Part shown: positions 16,318 to 24,534 of the stretch, one piece after another
Layout: each line of letters opens with the position of its first letter
How positions within the stretch are numbered: the first letter of the stretch is position 1
Source of the DNA: Ruficoccus amylovorans
GTDB taxonomy: Bacteria; Verrucomicrobiota; Verrucomicrobiia; Opitutales; Cerasicoccaceae
Length of the DNA stretch: 64,000 bases
Direction of reading: 5' to 3'
Assembly: GCF_014230085.1 (NCBI RefSeq)
Contig: NZ_JACHVB010000012.1
Location: 62,001-126,000, forward strand
The notes under the pieces: generated by a model
Databases searched by the model: none
Told to the model about the DNA's origin: nothing
The model's input: only the letters and a program-made list of their open reading frames with translations
Program-made: the position numbers and the translations under genes

Positions 16318-17466
16318 ATGGAGATTGTGGATCGTAAGCGTGTGGCGCCCGCGGTGGAGCCACGTGAGGGCGGTAAGCCGATGAATAACCGCAAGCAGGC
16401 TCAGGTCGCCAACCGGCTGCGTGTCCTGCGGCTGATTTATTCGCGCGAAGAGTACTCCCAGCGGCGGATTGCCGCGGAGACGCATATGCAGGCCTCCACG
16501 ATCTCGAACATCATCGCGGAGCTTATCAGCTCGGGCCTGGTGGTGGAAGGCGAGGCGCGGGAGAGCCGACGGGTCGGCCCGAAGGAAACCCTGCTGCGCA
16601 TCAATCCCCAGGCCGCCTGTTCGGTGGGGATCAACTTCCACGCCGCTGCGCACGAGATATGTGTTTTTGACGGGGACGGCACCTTGCTGGCGGAGGCTGT
16701 CTTTGAAAAGGACTGGGATGAAAAGATGCCCGCCCGTCTGCCCGCGCAGATCAAGTCGCTGGCCCGAAAGGCGGGACTGGACATGGCGCAACTCTGTGGG
16801 GTTGGCGTGTCCGTGCCCGGTGTCGTCAACCGCGAGAGGGGGACGGTGATTCTGTCGCGAGCGCTGAACCTGCAGAACTATCCGATGCAGGAGCACCTGC
16901 AAAGCAAGCTGAAGCTTCCGGTCTTCGTTGATCGCAACGTCAACTACGGCAGTTACTACGAGCAGCACATGAATCCGGGCGAGTATTGGTACAACTCCGG
17001 CTATTTGCTGGTGAAGCGCAATCGGGTTGTCTCGCTGGGCTCGCCCTATTCGCTGGGGCTGGCCATCACCGTCAACGGCGAGATCTACCGCGGGGCCAAT
17101 TACGCGGCGGGCGAATTGGAGGCCGTGGGAGAGGAGGATGCGGTCCTGATTCCCTCGGAACTACGAAAAATGGGCCTGCGCGGGCACGACGATGCCACAG
17201 TCTTTTTCTCCCGACTGGGGCGGCATCTGGCCTCGGTTGTCAATCTGCTCGACATCGGCCACCTTGTCGTGGCGACCGAGTATGCCTCTATGGAGGGGGA
17301 GTATTTCAACGTGCTCGCGGATGCCTTGCGCGGCTACCTGATCCCGATTTCAAATCGCGTCTTCGACATTCGCTTCGCCGAAAACGGGCTGGCCGATCTC
17401 TCCAAAGGTGCCGCGCTCGCGGTCCTGCACCACTCGCTGGAGACGGCCTTGGCACGGGCGTATTGA
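16318..17466 (+). CDS. ROK-family transcriptional repressor
   Basis: A 382-residue regulator with an N-terminal winged helix-turn-helix (N-R-L-R-V-L-R-L-I-Y...Q-R-R-I-A-A-E-T-H-M-Q-A-S-T-I-S-N-I-I) followed by an ROK sugar-kinase-like domain (G-V-G-V-S-V-P-G-V-V-N near 185, V-F-V-D-R-N-V-N-Y-G, A-A-G-E-L-E). The family represses sugar genes and is released by a sugar or sugar phosphate. The Cys-rich zinc motif of typical ROK proteins (C-x-C-G-x2-G-C-x-E) is absent after A-A-G-E-L, an oddity. I give the ATG at 16318; ATG 16381, with GAGGG upstream, is an equally good start. It sits centrally in the locus and is the natural candidate to bind the four TTCATTAAGTGAA sites. Confidence 0.85.
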   Translation: MEIVDRKRVAPAVEPREGGKPMNNRKQAQVANRLRVLRLIYSREEYSQRRIAAETHMQASTISNIIAELISSGLVVEGEARESRRVGPKETLLRINPQAACSVGINFHAAAHEICVFDGDGTLLAEAVFEKDWDEKMPARLPAQIKSLARKAGLDMAQLCGVGVSVPGVVNRERGTVILSRALNLQNYPMQEHLQSKLKLPVFVDRNVNYGSYYEQHMNPGEYWYNSGYLLVKRNRVVSLGSPYSLGLAITVNGEIYRGANYAAGELEAVGEEDAVLIPSELRKMGLRGHDDATVFFSRLGRHLASVVNLLDIGHLVVATEYASMEGEYFNVLADALRGYLIPISNRVFDIRFAENGLADLSKGAALAVLHHSLETALARAY

Positions 17467-17566
17467 GAGCAGTCCGGTTTAACCTCTCTCGGCCTCAAGC
17501 CCCCGGTATGCACATGGAGAGCGAGGCTGCCCGGTCAGCCACAGCTGGGAAATTTTGAGAAAAAAG

Positions 17567-17595
17567 TTGACGGAATGAAAAGTTGGTGAAATACT
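17567..17595 (+). promoter_or_regulatory. Candidate sigma-70 promoter of the PEP-CTERM gene
   Basis: TTGACG at 17567-17572, a 17-base spacer, then AATACT at 17590-17595, which merges into operator site D. The geometry matches that before the symporter. Confidence 0.55.
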
Positions 17596-17610
17596 TCATT
17601 AAGTGAAGTA
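17592..17610. promoter_or_regulatory. Operator site D of the ROK-linked regulon
   Basis: TACTTCATTAAGTGAAGTA, a 19 bp dyad with perfect 7-base arms, 48 bases before the PEP-CTERM protein start. It shares ACTTCATTAAGTGAAGT exactly (17 bases) with site A. Confidence 0.78.
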
Positions 17611-17657
17611 AATCACGATTCTCTCTGATCTCCCAAAACCATCAACGCAAGACGTAT

Positions 17658-18362
17658 ATGAACAAGCTGTTAACATGCTCATTGTTCGTGGCTGTGGCCA
17701 CTGCCGGAAATCTGTTCTCCCAGGTTACAATCGATAATTTCAACGAGTACTCGACGACGGGCGAGTTGCAGGCGGTCTGGAACTCATTCGGCGGGGCGGC
17801 CTCGGCCGGAGCGGCGGTTTTGGCTCCCGGCGAGGGCGTGGGCGGCTCGAACGCGGCCTTGTACTATCTCGACTGGAGCGCGGGTAATAATGCCAATATG
17901 CGTATGGCCACTGTCCCGTCCGCTGTGCAGGATCTTAGCGCTGCCACCTCGGTTGAAGTCACGCTCTATCTCGTGACGCGGGATGGTTATGACGCTCCGG
18001 CTTCCGACACCCAGTTGCGGCTGGCTATCCAGGGCGGGACGAGCAGCTCGATCTGGCAGACGACAAGTGCGTACGCGGTCGATTTGAACTCAGCCAGCTA
18101 CACCACGATCAGCTTTAACCTGAACACGACGGAAATGGAACGGGTCGATGGCAGCGGATCACTCAGCGATACGCTGGCGGCGATCACGAGCATCCGCCTG
18201 CGCTTTGAAAACGATCAGCAGAGCAATGTGCGGCAGGATGTCTATGTCGATTCCATCAGCGCCGTCATGGTCCCGGAACCCGGCGAATACGCCGGCATGG
18301 CGGGCCTGGGGACGGTTCTGCTGGTGGCCTTCCTCCGCTGGCGCGGGCGCCGTCAGCGGTAG
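17658..18362 (+). CDS. PEP-CTERM sorting domain protein (ROK locus)
   Basis: A 234-residue exported protein: signal peptide at 1-21, a beta-sandwich-like body homologous to the protein at 10292, and a C-terminal PEP-CTERM signal (V-P-E-P-G-E-Y, then a hydrophobic helix and the basic end R-W-R-G-R-R-Q-R). Such tails direct exosortase-dependent processing and surface display. The body has D-W-S-A-G-N-N-A-N-M-R-M and repeated L-R-L strands and may bind a polysaccharide; that is inference. It is directly downstream of operator site D, so it is probably induced together with the symporter and GH20-like enzymes. Confidence 0.85.
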   Translation: MNKLLTCSLFVAVATAGNLFSQVTIDNFNEYSTTGELQAVWNSFGGAASAGAAVLAPGEGVGGSNAALYYLDWSAGNNANMRMATVPSAVQDLSAATSVEVTLYLVTRDGYDAPASDTQLRLAIQGGTSSSIWQTTSAYAVDLNSASYTTISFNLNTTEMERVDGSGSLSDTLAAITSIRLRFENDQQSNVRQDVYVDSISAVMVPEPGEYAGMAGLGTVLLVAFLRWRGRRQR

Positions 18363-18573
18363 GCCGGAGTGGTCCGGTTTCGCTGCCCGGTTAATCGGGG
18401 GCGGGGCGATGCCGACTCAGGATTATCCTGTCGGTTCCACCTGAGATTTCGAATCAAGCAAGTTGAGCTTCGATCCGCGTTGCGGGAAGAAGCTTGGGAC
18501 CGCGTGCGCTCAGAACAAATGTAGAGCGGGCGCTGTCCGACACTGATGTAAAAACACCATTCACCCTAGAGAG

Positions 18574-19656
18574 ATGAACGAACGATTTCCTTTTGACCGT
18601 ACCGAAGTGCTCCGCTTAGGCGGAAAAGCCCGAACCCTCTGCGCGCTGGCTGCGCTGGCGGTATTGCCGGTGGTGGCGTCTGCTGCCAGCCCGGTGACGG
18701 CGGTGGCTACTGATTCCACTCCCGTGGGGGAGAACGGGGTGGCGTCGGCTGGGGAGACCCTGATCGCGCCCGGCGCGAACCTCGGGATGTGGGTGTGGCG
18801 GGCGGAGCCCTTGTCCGACCCTCAGGAGCGTGAAGCCCTGATTGCGTTTTGCCGTGAGCTCGGGATTTCCCGGATATTTGTGCAGGTCCGCTTCGATAAG
18901 GAGGCGGGCGCGTATCAACTTTCCAATACGGAGGACTGGGTGGCGCTGATGGCGATGGCCCGTGAGGCCGGAATCAGCGTCGAGGCGCTGGATGGGGCCG
19001 GTGACATGGGGTTCGCGGCGAACAGGGCCGACACACTGGCCCGCCTCGACGCCGTGCTGGCCTTTCATGCGGCCCAGCCGGATGAGGCCGGGTTCAGCGG
19101 GTTTCACTACGACATCGAGCCGTACGTGACGAAGCGCTGGAAGACCTCCGACAAGAAGCAGGTCGCGCTCGAACTGCTGGAGACGATGCGGGCCATCGAC
19201 GACAAGGTAAAGGCCGTCGACCCGGAGCTGACCATCACGCACGACATCCCGTTCTGGTACAACGGACGGGAGGAACTGGCGGTCGAATTTGGGGGGAGCA
19301 CGAAGTTTTTGGATGAGCACATCCAGGACCTTTCCGACGGCATCGGGATCATGTCCTACCGGACGAAAATGACCGGCGGTAACTCGGTCGTGGACATTTC
19401 CAGCGAAGAGTTGGACTACGCCCGCCAGACCGGCGGCTCCGTTTACCTGTCGCTGGAGACGGTCACGCTGGATGAGACGCCCAGCATTACCTTCCACGGA
19501 CGCGAGGGCAGCGAGTTGATCGCCGCTGTGCGCGAGCTCAATGCCGCGCTTGCCGGTGATCCCGCTTTTGCGGGGATAAACCTGCACTGCTACCGGACCC
19601 TGCGGCCGATGCTTGAGCCCAAGCCTCCGGCAACTGACAGTGCGTCGGAGGGCTGA
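18574..19656 (+). CDS. Exported TIM-barrel glycosidase-like protein, function unknown
   Basis: A 360-residue protein with a long signal peptide (basic start, hydrophobic L-C-A-L-A-A-L-A-V-L-P-V-V-A, cleavage after about residue 38). The mature part starts L-G-M-W-V-W-R and shows alternating strands and helices of a TIM barrel: I-S-R-I-F-V-Q-V-R-F, A-G-I-S-V-E-A-L-D-G-A-G-D, F-S-G-F-H-Y-D-I-E-P-Y, I-T-H-D-I-P-F-W-Y, I-G-I-M-S-Y-R. The F-H-Y-D-I-E-P-Y strand is like the catalytic acid-bearing strand of GH18/GH-D type barrels. I do not recognise a named family. It stands alone 211 bases after the PEP-CTERM gene, without an operator copy. Possibly a periplasmic glycan-acting enzyme. Confidence 0.7.
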   Translation: MNERFPFDRTEVLRLGGKARTLCALAALAVLPVVASAASPVTAVATDSTPVGENGVASAGETLIAPGANLGMWVWRAEPLSDPQEREALIAFCRELGISRIFVQVRFDKEAGAYQLSNTEDWVALMAMAREAGISVEALDGAGDMGFAANRADTLARLDAVLAFHAAQPDEAGFSGFHYDIEPYVTKRWKTSDKKQVALELLETMRAIDDKVKAVDPELTITHDIPFWYNGREELAVEFGGSTKFLDEHIQDLSDGIGIMSYRTKMTGGNSVVDISSEELDYARQTGGSVYLSLETVTLDETPSITFHGREGSELIAAVRELNAALAGDPAFAGINLHCYRTLRPMLEPKPPATDSASEG

Positions 19657-19979
19657 TTGCCAGGCCATTGTCGAAGTGTTGCCGGGCATGAACCGCCCAG
19701 TGGCATCCGGTTATTCTGTCCCGCGCGTGTCCTTCGTCGCGCGGTGATTTTTTCCAAATGATGGACGGCTGCGGCGCTCACCGGACGCGCACGGCGCACA
19801 GGTAATTGTACGTTGTCCGGGTTTTTGGTTGTTATATTCAGTTGTTTGTAAACGCCTTATGTATTTGGGGTCGCCCGAGTCTCGTGTGGCTGAGGCTTGG
19901 CGAGGCAGCCCCTGGGCAGGTGGGTAAAAACACGCTTCGCGCCTTGCCATAAGAGAGACTTCTTGCACCTTAAGCGGTG
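19657..19979. other. Intergenic region upstream of carbonic anhydrase
   Basis: About 320 bases with no recognisable gene, RNA or repeat. An AT-rich segment near 19820-19870 may hold the carbonic anhydrase promoter; no clear -35/-10 pair can be asserted. Confidence 0.5.
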
Positions 19980-20615
19980 ATGATTAATGCGTTGGAAGCA
20001 CTCTCACGGCTGCAGGAAGGTAACAAGCGTTTCGCTACCGGTATACGTAGTCTTGATACTATGTTGAGCCAGGCTCACAAGCCGGACCTGGTGGCCGGGC
20101 AAGCGCCCTTTGCGGTCATTCTTGGATGCTCGGATTCGCGTGTGCCGGTGGAGATCGTGTTCGATCAGGGGCTTGGGGATCTTTTCGTCATCCGCGTGGC
20201 CGGTAATGTGGTGGCTTCCTCGCAGATCGGGAGTGTCGAGTTTGCGGCGGAATCTTTTGGCACCCGGCTGGTTGTCGTCATGGGGCATAGCCGTTGCGGG
20301 GCAATCAGCGCGACGCTTGACGCGATCCGCAACCCTGAGTGCAAAAATACCCGCGGCCTGTCGTCGATCGTGAACCGCATACGTCCGGCGGTTGAGGAAC
20401 TGATCCACGAGGGCGAGGACGAGGCGACGCTCAAGCACCGGGCCGTCCGGTCCAATGTACGCATGGCCGCCCAGTCGCTCAGAAGCGGCTCCGAACTACT
20501 CGAACGCCTGATCCTCAACGAAGGCCTGCTGGTCGTTGGAGCCGAGTATTCGCTGGAAACCGGGCTGGTCGATTTCTTCGACGGCGTTCCAGCGGAAATG
20601 CGCACAGAGAAATAG
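19980..20615 (+). CDS. Beta-class carbonic anhydrase
   Basis: A 211-residue cytosolic zinc enzyme that interconverts CO2 and bicarbonate. The zinc ligands of the beta class are present: Cys and Asp in G-C-S-D-S-R-V-P-V-E near 48-52, then His and Cys in M-G-H-S-R-C-G-A near 101-104. The A-G-N-V-V-A strand and the G-x-E-Y-S-L-E-T-G-x-V-D-F-F end are also typical. Length is normal for the family. The ATG at 19980 is preferred; a GTG lies one codon earlier. Monocistronic, convergent with kdpE. Confidence 0.93.
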   Translation: MINALEALSRLQEGNKRFATGIRSLDTMLSQAHKPDLVAGQAPFAVILGCSDSRVPVEIVFDQGLGDLFVIRVAGNVVASSQIGSVEFAAESFGTRLVVVMGHSRCGAISATLDAIRNPECKNTRGLSSIVNRIRPAVEELIHEGEDEATLKHRAVRSNVRMAAQSLRSGSELLERLILNEGLLVVGAEYSLETGLVDFFDGVPAEMRTEK

Positions 20616-20699
20616 CCCGCTTCCCCCGCTTGTGGGTAAATAGAGGGCTGTTTCCGGTGAGCAGTGTATCCGCTCTTGGTGCTTTCTGTGTGCGCGTAC

Positions 20700-21389
20700 T
20701 CAGCTCTTGCGCGCGGCTAGCCGGTAGCCGACTCCGGTCTCGGTCTGGATGAGGTCGTCGCAACCGCGGACGCGCAGCTTCTTGCGGATGGCGGCGAGGT
20801 GGACGCGCAGGTGCTCGTCGGTGGTAGTGCCCGCGCCTCCCCAGACCTGTTGCAGCAGGGTTGATTTTGTGACGATCTTGCCGTGGTGCCGGGCGAGAGT
20901 CTGGAGAATACGGTACTCGGTCGGCGTCAGCTCTACGGGGTGTCCGCCCGCGCTCACTACGCGTCCGAGAAAGTCGATCCGAAGCGGTCCGGCTTCAAGG
21001 AGGGCTCCCTGCTCGGCGGGGTGGAGGCGCTTGCAGACGCTACGGATGCGGGCGAGCAGTTCGCCGGTGTGAAAGGGTTTGGTGATGAAATCGTCCGCCC
21101 CCGAGTCCAGGGCGGCGATTTTCTCTTCGGGCTCGTCTCGGACTGTGATGATGATGACGGGAACATCTGTCCACTCGCGCAGGCGGTCGAGGACTTCCAG
21201 CCCGTCCATGTCGGGCAGGCCGAGGTCGAGCAGGACCACGTCGGGCTGGCGTTGGGCAACGCAGATGAGTCCGTCTGCGCCGTTGCCGGCCTCGACGGTG
21301 CGGTGGTGTTCACCTTCGAGCGCGGTTCGAAGGAGTCGCCGGATTGCGGGCTCGTCGTCGATGAGGGCGATGGTCAGGGGAGCTGTCAT
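20700..21389 (-). CDS. kdpE: KdpE-type response regulator (OmpR/PhoB family)
   Basis: A 229-residue response regulator with an N-terminal receiver (acidic D-D-E at 11-13, phospho-acceptor Asp at about 55 in L-L-D-L-G-L-P-D, Lys in I-T-K-P-F near 105) and a C-terminal OmpR-type winged helix (L-T-P-T-E-Y-R-I-L...G-V-G-Y-R-L). The wording of the receiver and DNA-binding domain is that of KdpE, partner of KdpD. The start overlaps the kdpD stop by four bases, so the pair is translationally coupled. In normal kdp loci it activates the kdpFABC potassium pump, but no pump genes are intact here, so its present targets are unknown. Confidence 0.9.
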   Translation of the reverse strand: MTAPLTIALIDDEPAIRRLLRTALEGEHHRTVEAGNGADGLICVAQRQPDVVLLDLGLPDMDGLEVLDRLREWTDVPVIIITVRDEPEEKIAALDSGADDFITKPFHTGELLARIRSVCKRLHPAEQGALLEAGPLRIDFLGRVVSAGGHPVELTPTEYRILQTLARHHGKIVTKSTLLQQVWGGAGTTTDEHLRVHLAAIRKKLRVRGCDDLIQTETGVGYRLAARKS

Positions 21390-24013
21390 GGCTGAGCGGA
21401 TACAGTGGGGGGCGGAAGTGTGGCCGAAAAGCGTGCGCCGCCGCCGGGTTCATTATCGGCAGTGAGCGAGCCGCCGAGATTTTCACAGATGCGCCGGGCG
21501 ATGGAAAGCCCGAGGCCGAGGCCCTTGGATCGGTGTTGGGGACCGCGTGAAAAAGGTGCGAAGAGCGAATCGGGGTTATCCGGCAGACCGGGACCGTTGT
21601 CACGGACGACAAGGCTCAAGTCGTTGTCGGCCAGCTTTAGTTCGCAATGGATTTCAGTTCCGGTAGGGGTGTGGCTGAGGGCGTTGCGCAGGAGCTGATT
21701 GAGGAGTTGGAAGAGCAAAGCTTCGTCGCTCTGGAACGACTCGACACCGAGCGTGAAGCCAATGTCCGCCGCACGATCCCCAAACTCCTCGGCCAACTCG
21801 GAGCGGAGGCGCCGGACCAGGTCATGCAGGTCCACGTATTCGGTCCTGTGGCGGATGGTCCCGCTCTCGAAACGGGTCAGGTCGAGCAGCATGTTGACAT
21901 TGCGCAGGAGGCGGCGCGAGGAGCGTTCGGCCTGTTGGAGCAGGTCGGCCTGGAGGGGGGCTTCGCTCAGGCTGGGAGCAATTTGTTCGAGGGCGCCGAG
22001 GATGACGGTCAAGGGCGTCTTCAACTCGTGGCTGACGGTGTCGAGCAGGGTTTTTTGCAGGCGCTGGGAAGCTTCCAGTAGTTGGGCTTCCTCCAGGCGG
22101 GAGCGCATGGCTTCGCGTTCGAGGAAGCGCCCCAGCAGACGCGCCATCTGCATCAGCAGGTCGCGGCTGGCCAGCGAAAGAACGTCGGTCTCAAGCTCGA
22201 CGCGCAGGACTCCGAGCGCTTTCTCGCCAGATTCCACAGGCAGGAAAAGCGATGGAATCTCGGGCAAATTCTGCGTACTGGCCCCAGCCATGTCGCGGTT
22301 TTTGACCACCCAGGAGATGACGCCGCTCTCGCGGCTGTCGAGTTGGACTGCGTCCGGAAACGCGTCCCGTCCGTTGATCTGCGTCCCGTCAAGCAGCAGG
22401 TTGACACGGCAGCCGGTGACCTCGCGCGCGTGGGTCAGTGCCTCGTCGATGGTTTCCGCAGGCGCGGCCTGGCGGCTGAGGCAGTCCAGAAAGCGGTAGA
22501 GAGCATAGGTGCGCGTTTCCCGGCGGCGTTCGGCGAGGTTGAGCGCGTGGAGACGGGCGGTCAATTGCCCCATGCTGGCGGCGACCAGCAATAGCAGGCA
22601 GAACAGCAGGATGTCCTGCCCGGAGTTGATGTGAAAAGTGAACTGGGGCGGCACGAAGAAAAAGTTCCACGCGCAGGCCGAGAGGACGGCCAGCGCGAGC
22701 ACCGCGCTCCTTCCGAGGAAAAGCCCGCCAAGAATGGTCAGCGCCAGATAGAGCAGGGCCACGCTGAGGTAGCCGATGTCTGCGCGGAAAGGATAACTGA
22801 CCAGTCCAAGGAGGCCGACGCCGCCCACGGCCAGGAGGTAATCGCGGAGGCGGTTGACGCCTGTTTCCTGAAGGCGTTTCCAGCGAGGCTTGGCAGGAGG
22901 GGACTCGGCGGGAACGACGTGGACGGCGATGGGGCCGGACTCGGAAACCAGCCGGTCCGTGAGCGAACCGCCCGTGAGCCGCCGCAGCCAGGATGCGGGC
23001 GAGCGTCCGGCCACGATCTGCGTGACCAGTTCCCGGCGGGCCATGCGCAACAGGCTTTCGGCGACATTTTCGCCCGAGGTCGAGACGATTTCCGCACCCA
23101 GAGTGCGGGCGAGCTGGAGGTTGGCGTGCAGGCGCTGTTCGGCGTCGGGCGGGAGAGGTTCGGGGCTTTCGACATGGACGGCGACCCAGCTCGCATTAAG
23201 GCTGGCCGCGTAGCGCTTCGTCCAGCGGACGAGGCGGTTGCTGTATGGGCTGGGTCCGACTGCGACCATGATTCGCTCGCCGGTGGGCAGGGGTCGGGCT
23301 TCGCGCTCGTGCTTGAGGGCGCGAAGCAGGTCGAGGTTAACCCGTTCGGCGGTCGAGCGCAGGGCCATCTCACGCAGGGCGGAGAGGTTTTTTTCCGAGA
23401 AAAAAGCGTCCGCCGCCGTCACCGCCTGATCGCCGAAATAGACCTTTCCCTCGGCCAGACGCTCGCGCAGTTCTTCCTGCGAGAGGTCGATGACTTCGAT
23501 CTCGTCCGCCCACTCAAGCACGGTGTCCGGCACGCGTTCACGCACTTGTGCCCCGCTGAGTGCCTCCACGGCATCGGCGCGGCTTTCCAGATGCTGGACG
23601 TTGAGCGTAGTGTAAACGTTGATGCCGTGGTCGAGCAGTTCGCGCACATCCTGGTAGCGCTTCGGGTGGCGGCTGCCGGGGATGTTGCTGTGGGCAAGTT
23701 CATCGACGAGGGCGAGCTGCGGGGAGCGGAGGAGCATACCGTCGAGGTCGAACTCCGCGAACGAAGCGCCGCGGTAAGCCAGCCGTGCCGGGGGCAGCGG
23801 CTCGATCCCTTCGAGCAGGGCCTCTGTCTCCTGCCGTCCGTGGGCTTCGACAACTCCGGCCACCACATCAAGTCCTTCGCGCCGCCGGGCCTGGGCATTT
23901 TCCAGCATGGCGTAGGTTTTGCCGACGCCGGGTGACATCCCGAAAAATATCTTCAGGCGACCTTTGCGGGACGGTGGTCCGGAGGGAGACGAGGCTGGTG
24001 TTTCCGGTGACAT
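21386..24013 (-). CDS. kdpD: KdpD-type sensor histidine kinase
   Basis: An 875-residue membrane kinase with full KdpD architecture: N-terminal KdpD domain with the Walker-like F-G-M-S-P-G-V-G-K-T-Y near 25-35, a universal stress protein-like domain (about 235-365), four membrane helices (DUF4118, about 385-485), a GAF-like region, then HisKA with the phospho-acceptor His in D-T-V-S-H-E-L-K-T-P near 660 and a HATPase domain (N-Q-L-L-R-N-A, D-N-G-P-G-L-P, G-L-G-L-G-L-S). It senses potassium/turgor in known systems. The ATG at 24013 gives MSPETPAS; an upstream TTG at 24037 is possible. Only a kdpC fragment precedes it. Confidence 0.92.
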   Translation of the reverse strand: MSPETPASSPSGPPSRKGRLKIFFGMSPGVGKTYAMLENAQARRREGLDVVAGVVEAHGRQETEALLEGIEPLPPARLAYRGASFAEFDLDGMLLRSPQLALVDELAHSNIPGSRHPKRYQDVRELLDHGINVYTTLNVQHLESRADAVEALSGAQVRERVPDTVLEWADEIEVIDLSQEELRERLAEGKVYFGDQAVTAADAFFSEKNLSALREMALRSTAERVNLDLLRALKHEREARPLPTGERIMVAVGPSPYSNRLVRWTKRYAASLNASWVAVHVESPEPLPPDAEQRLHANLQLARTLGAEIVSTSGENVAESLLRMARRELVTQIVAGRSPASWLRRLTGGSLTDRLVSESGPIAVHVVPAESPPAKPRWKRLQETGVNRLRDYLLAVGGVGLLGLVSYPFRADIGYLSVALLYLALTILGGLFLGRSAVLALAVLSACAWNFFFVPPQFTFHINSGQDILLFCLLLLVAASMGQLTARLHALNLAERRRETRTYALYRFLDCLSRQAAPAETIDEALTHAREVTGCRVNLLLDGTQINGRDAFPDAVQLDSRESGVISWVVKNRDMAGASTQNLPEIPSLFLPVESGEKALGVLRVELETDVLSLASRDLLMQMARLLGRFLEREAMRSRLEEAQLLEASQRLQKTLLDTVSHELKTPLTVILGALEQIAPSLSEAPLQADLLQQAERSSRRLLRNVNMLLDLTRFESGTIRHRTEYVDLHDLVRRLRSELAEEFGDRAADIGFTLGVESFQSDEALLFQLLNQLLRNALSHTPTGTEIHCELKLADNDLSLVVRDNGPGLPDNPDSLFAPFSRGPQHRSKGLGLGLSIARRICENLGGSLTADNEPGGGARFSATLPPPTVSAQP

Positions 24014-24075
24014 GGGAATGGGAATAAGAATAGCCAAAAGACCGTCGTTGACGAGTCTTGCTTCGGGCGGGGAAA

Positions 24076-24426
24076 TTATCTCCCGGCGTCGGTGCGCGTG
24101 GAGCCGGGCGAGCCGGGGGAGGCGGGATACTCCGGGCTTAGCTGGTCAAGCGCGAGGTTGAGTTCAAGCACGTTGACAACCTCCGCGCCTCCCGCCAAGC
24201 CGCCGGTCCCGGTCGCGCATTCTTTGATAAGCGCGTTTACGACAACTGGTGAAAGCCCCCGCGCCGCCGCCACGCCGGCCACCTGATACTGCGCTGCGGA
24301 CAAGGAAATGTGCGGGTCCAGACCGCTGCCGGACATCGTGACAAGGTCTGCCGGGCGCGGATTCGCCAGCAGGGCTCCCCGGATCAGCTTGGCTGACCAG
24401 GGGGATTGCGATGCCTTGTTCTTCAT
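24076..24426 (-). pseudogene. kdpC: Truncated kdpC fragment (C-terminal half of potassium ATPase subunit C)
   Basis: A 116-residue frame whose residues about 20-100 match the C-terminal half of KdpC: P-A-D-L-V-T-M-S-G-S-G-L-D-P-H-I-S, A-A-Q-Y-Q-V-A-G-V-A-A-A-R-G-L-S and the terminal V-N-V-L-E-L-N-L-A-L-D. Normal KdpC is about 190-200 residues with an N-terminal membrane helix; that half is missing and is not found in another frame in the ~110 bases upstream. kdpA and kdpB are also absent. The fragment lies 62 bases before kdpD, the normal kdpC position, so this looks like the scar of a kdpFAB plus 5'-kdpC deletion. The remaining frame is open and could still be translated. Confidence 0.8.
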
Positions 24427-24482
24427 GCGCCCAGTTTACCCCGATAATGGTCGCCAGGGTAGTTAAGGTCAGGGCGCTTTCC

Positions 24483-24499
24483 ATTAAGATTTTGTTAAG
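24483..24499 (-). promoter_or_regulatory. Direct repeat with 11 bp period, candidate PhoB/KdpE-family binding site
   Basis: On the minus strand CTTAAC and CTTAAT are separated so that they repeat every 11 bases (CTTAACAAAATCTTAAT). This period is characteristic of binding sites for OmpR/PhoB-family response regulators. It lies about 57 bases upstream of the kdpC fragment. Whether KdpE or a phosphate regulator uses it is not known. Confidence 0.4.
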
Positions 24500-24534
24500 A
24501 CAGGGAGCGGGCAGGCGAGCGAAACGGCGCGGGG

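Noticed and set aside
22631-23935. 434-codon plus-strand frame opposite kdpD
   Set aside because: Shadow; kdpD has all domains intact on the minus strand.
24164-24484. Alternative frame over the kdpC fragment as the missing kdpC N-terminus
   Set aside because: The residues do not resemble the KdpC membrane helix or N-terminal domain, so a simple frameshift does not explain the truncation.
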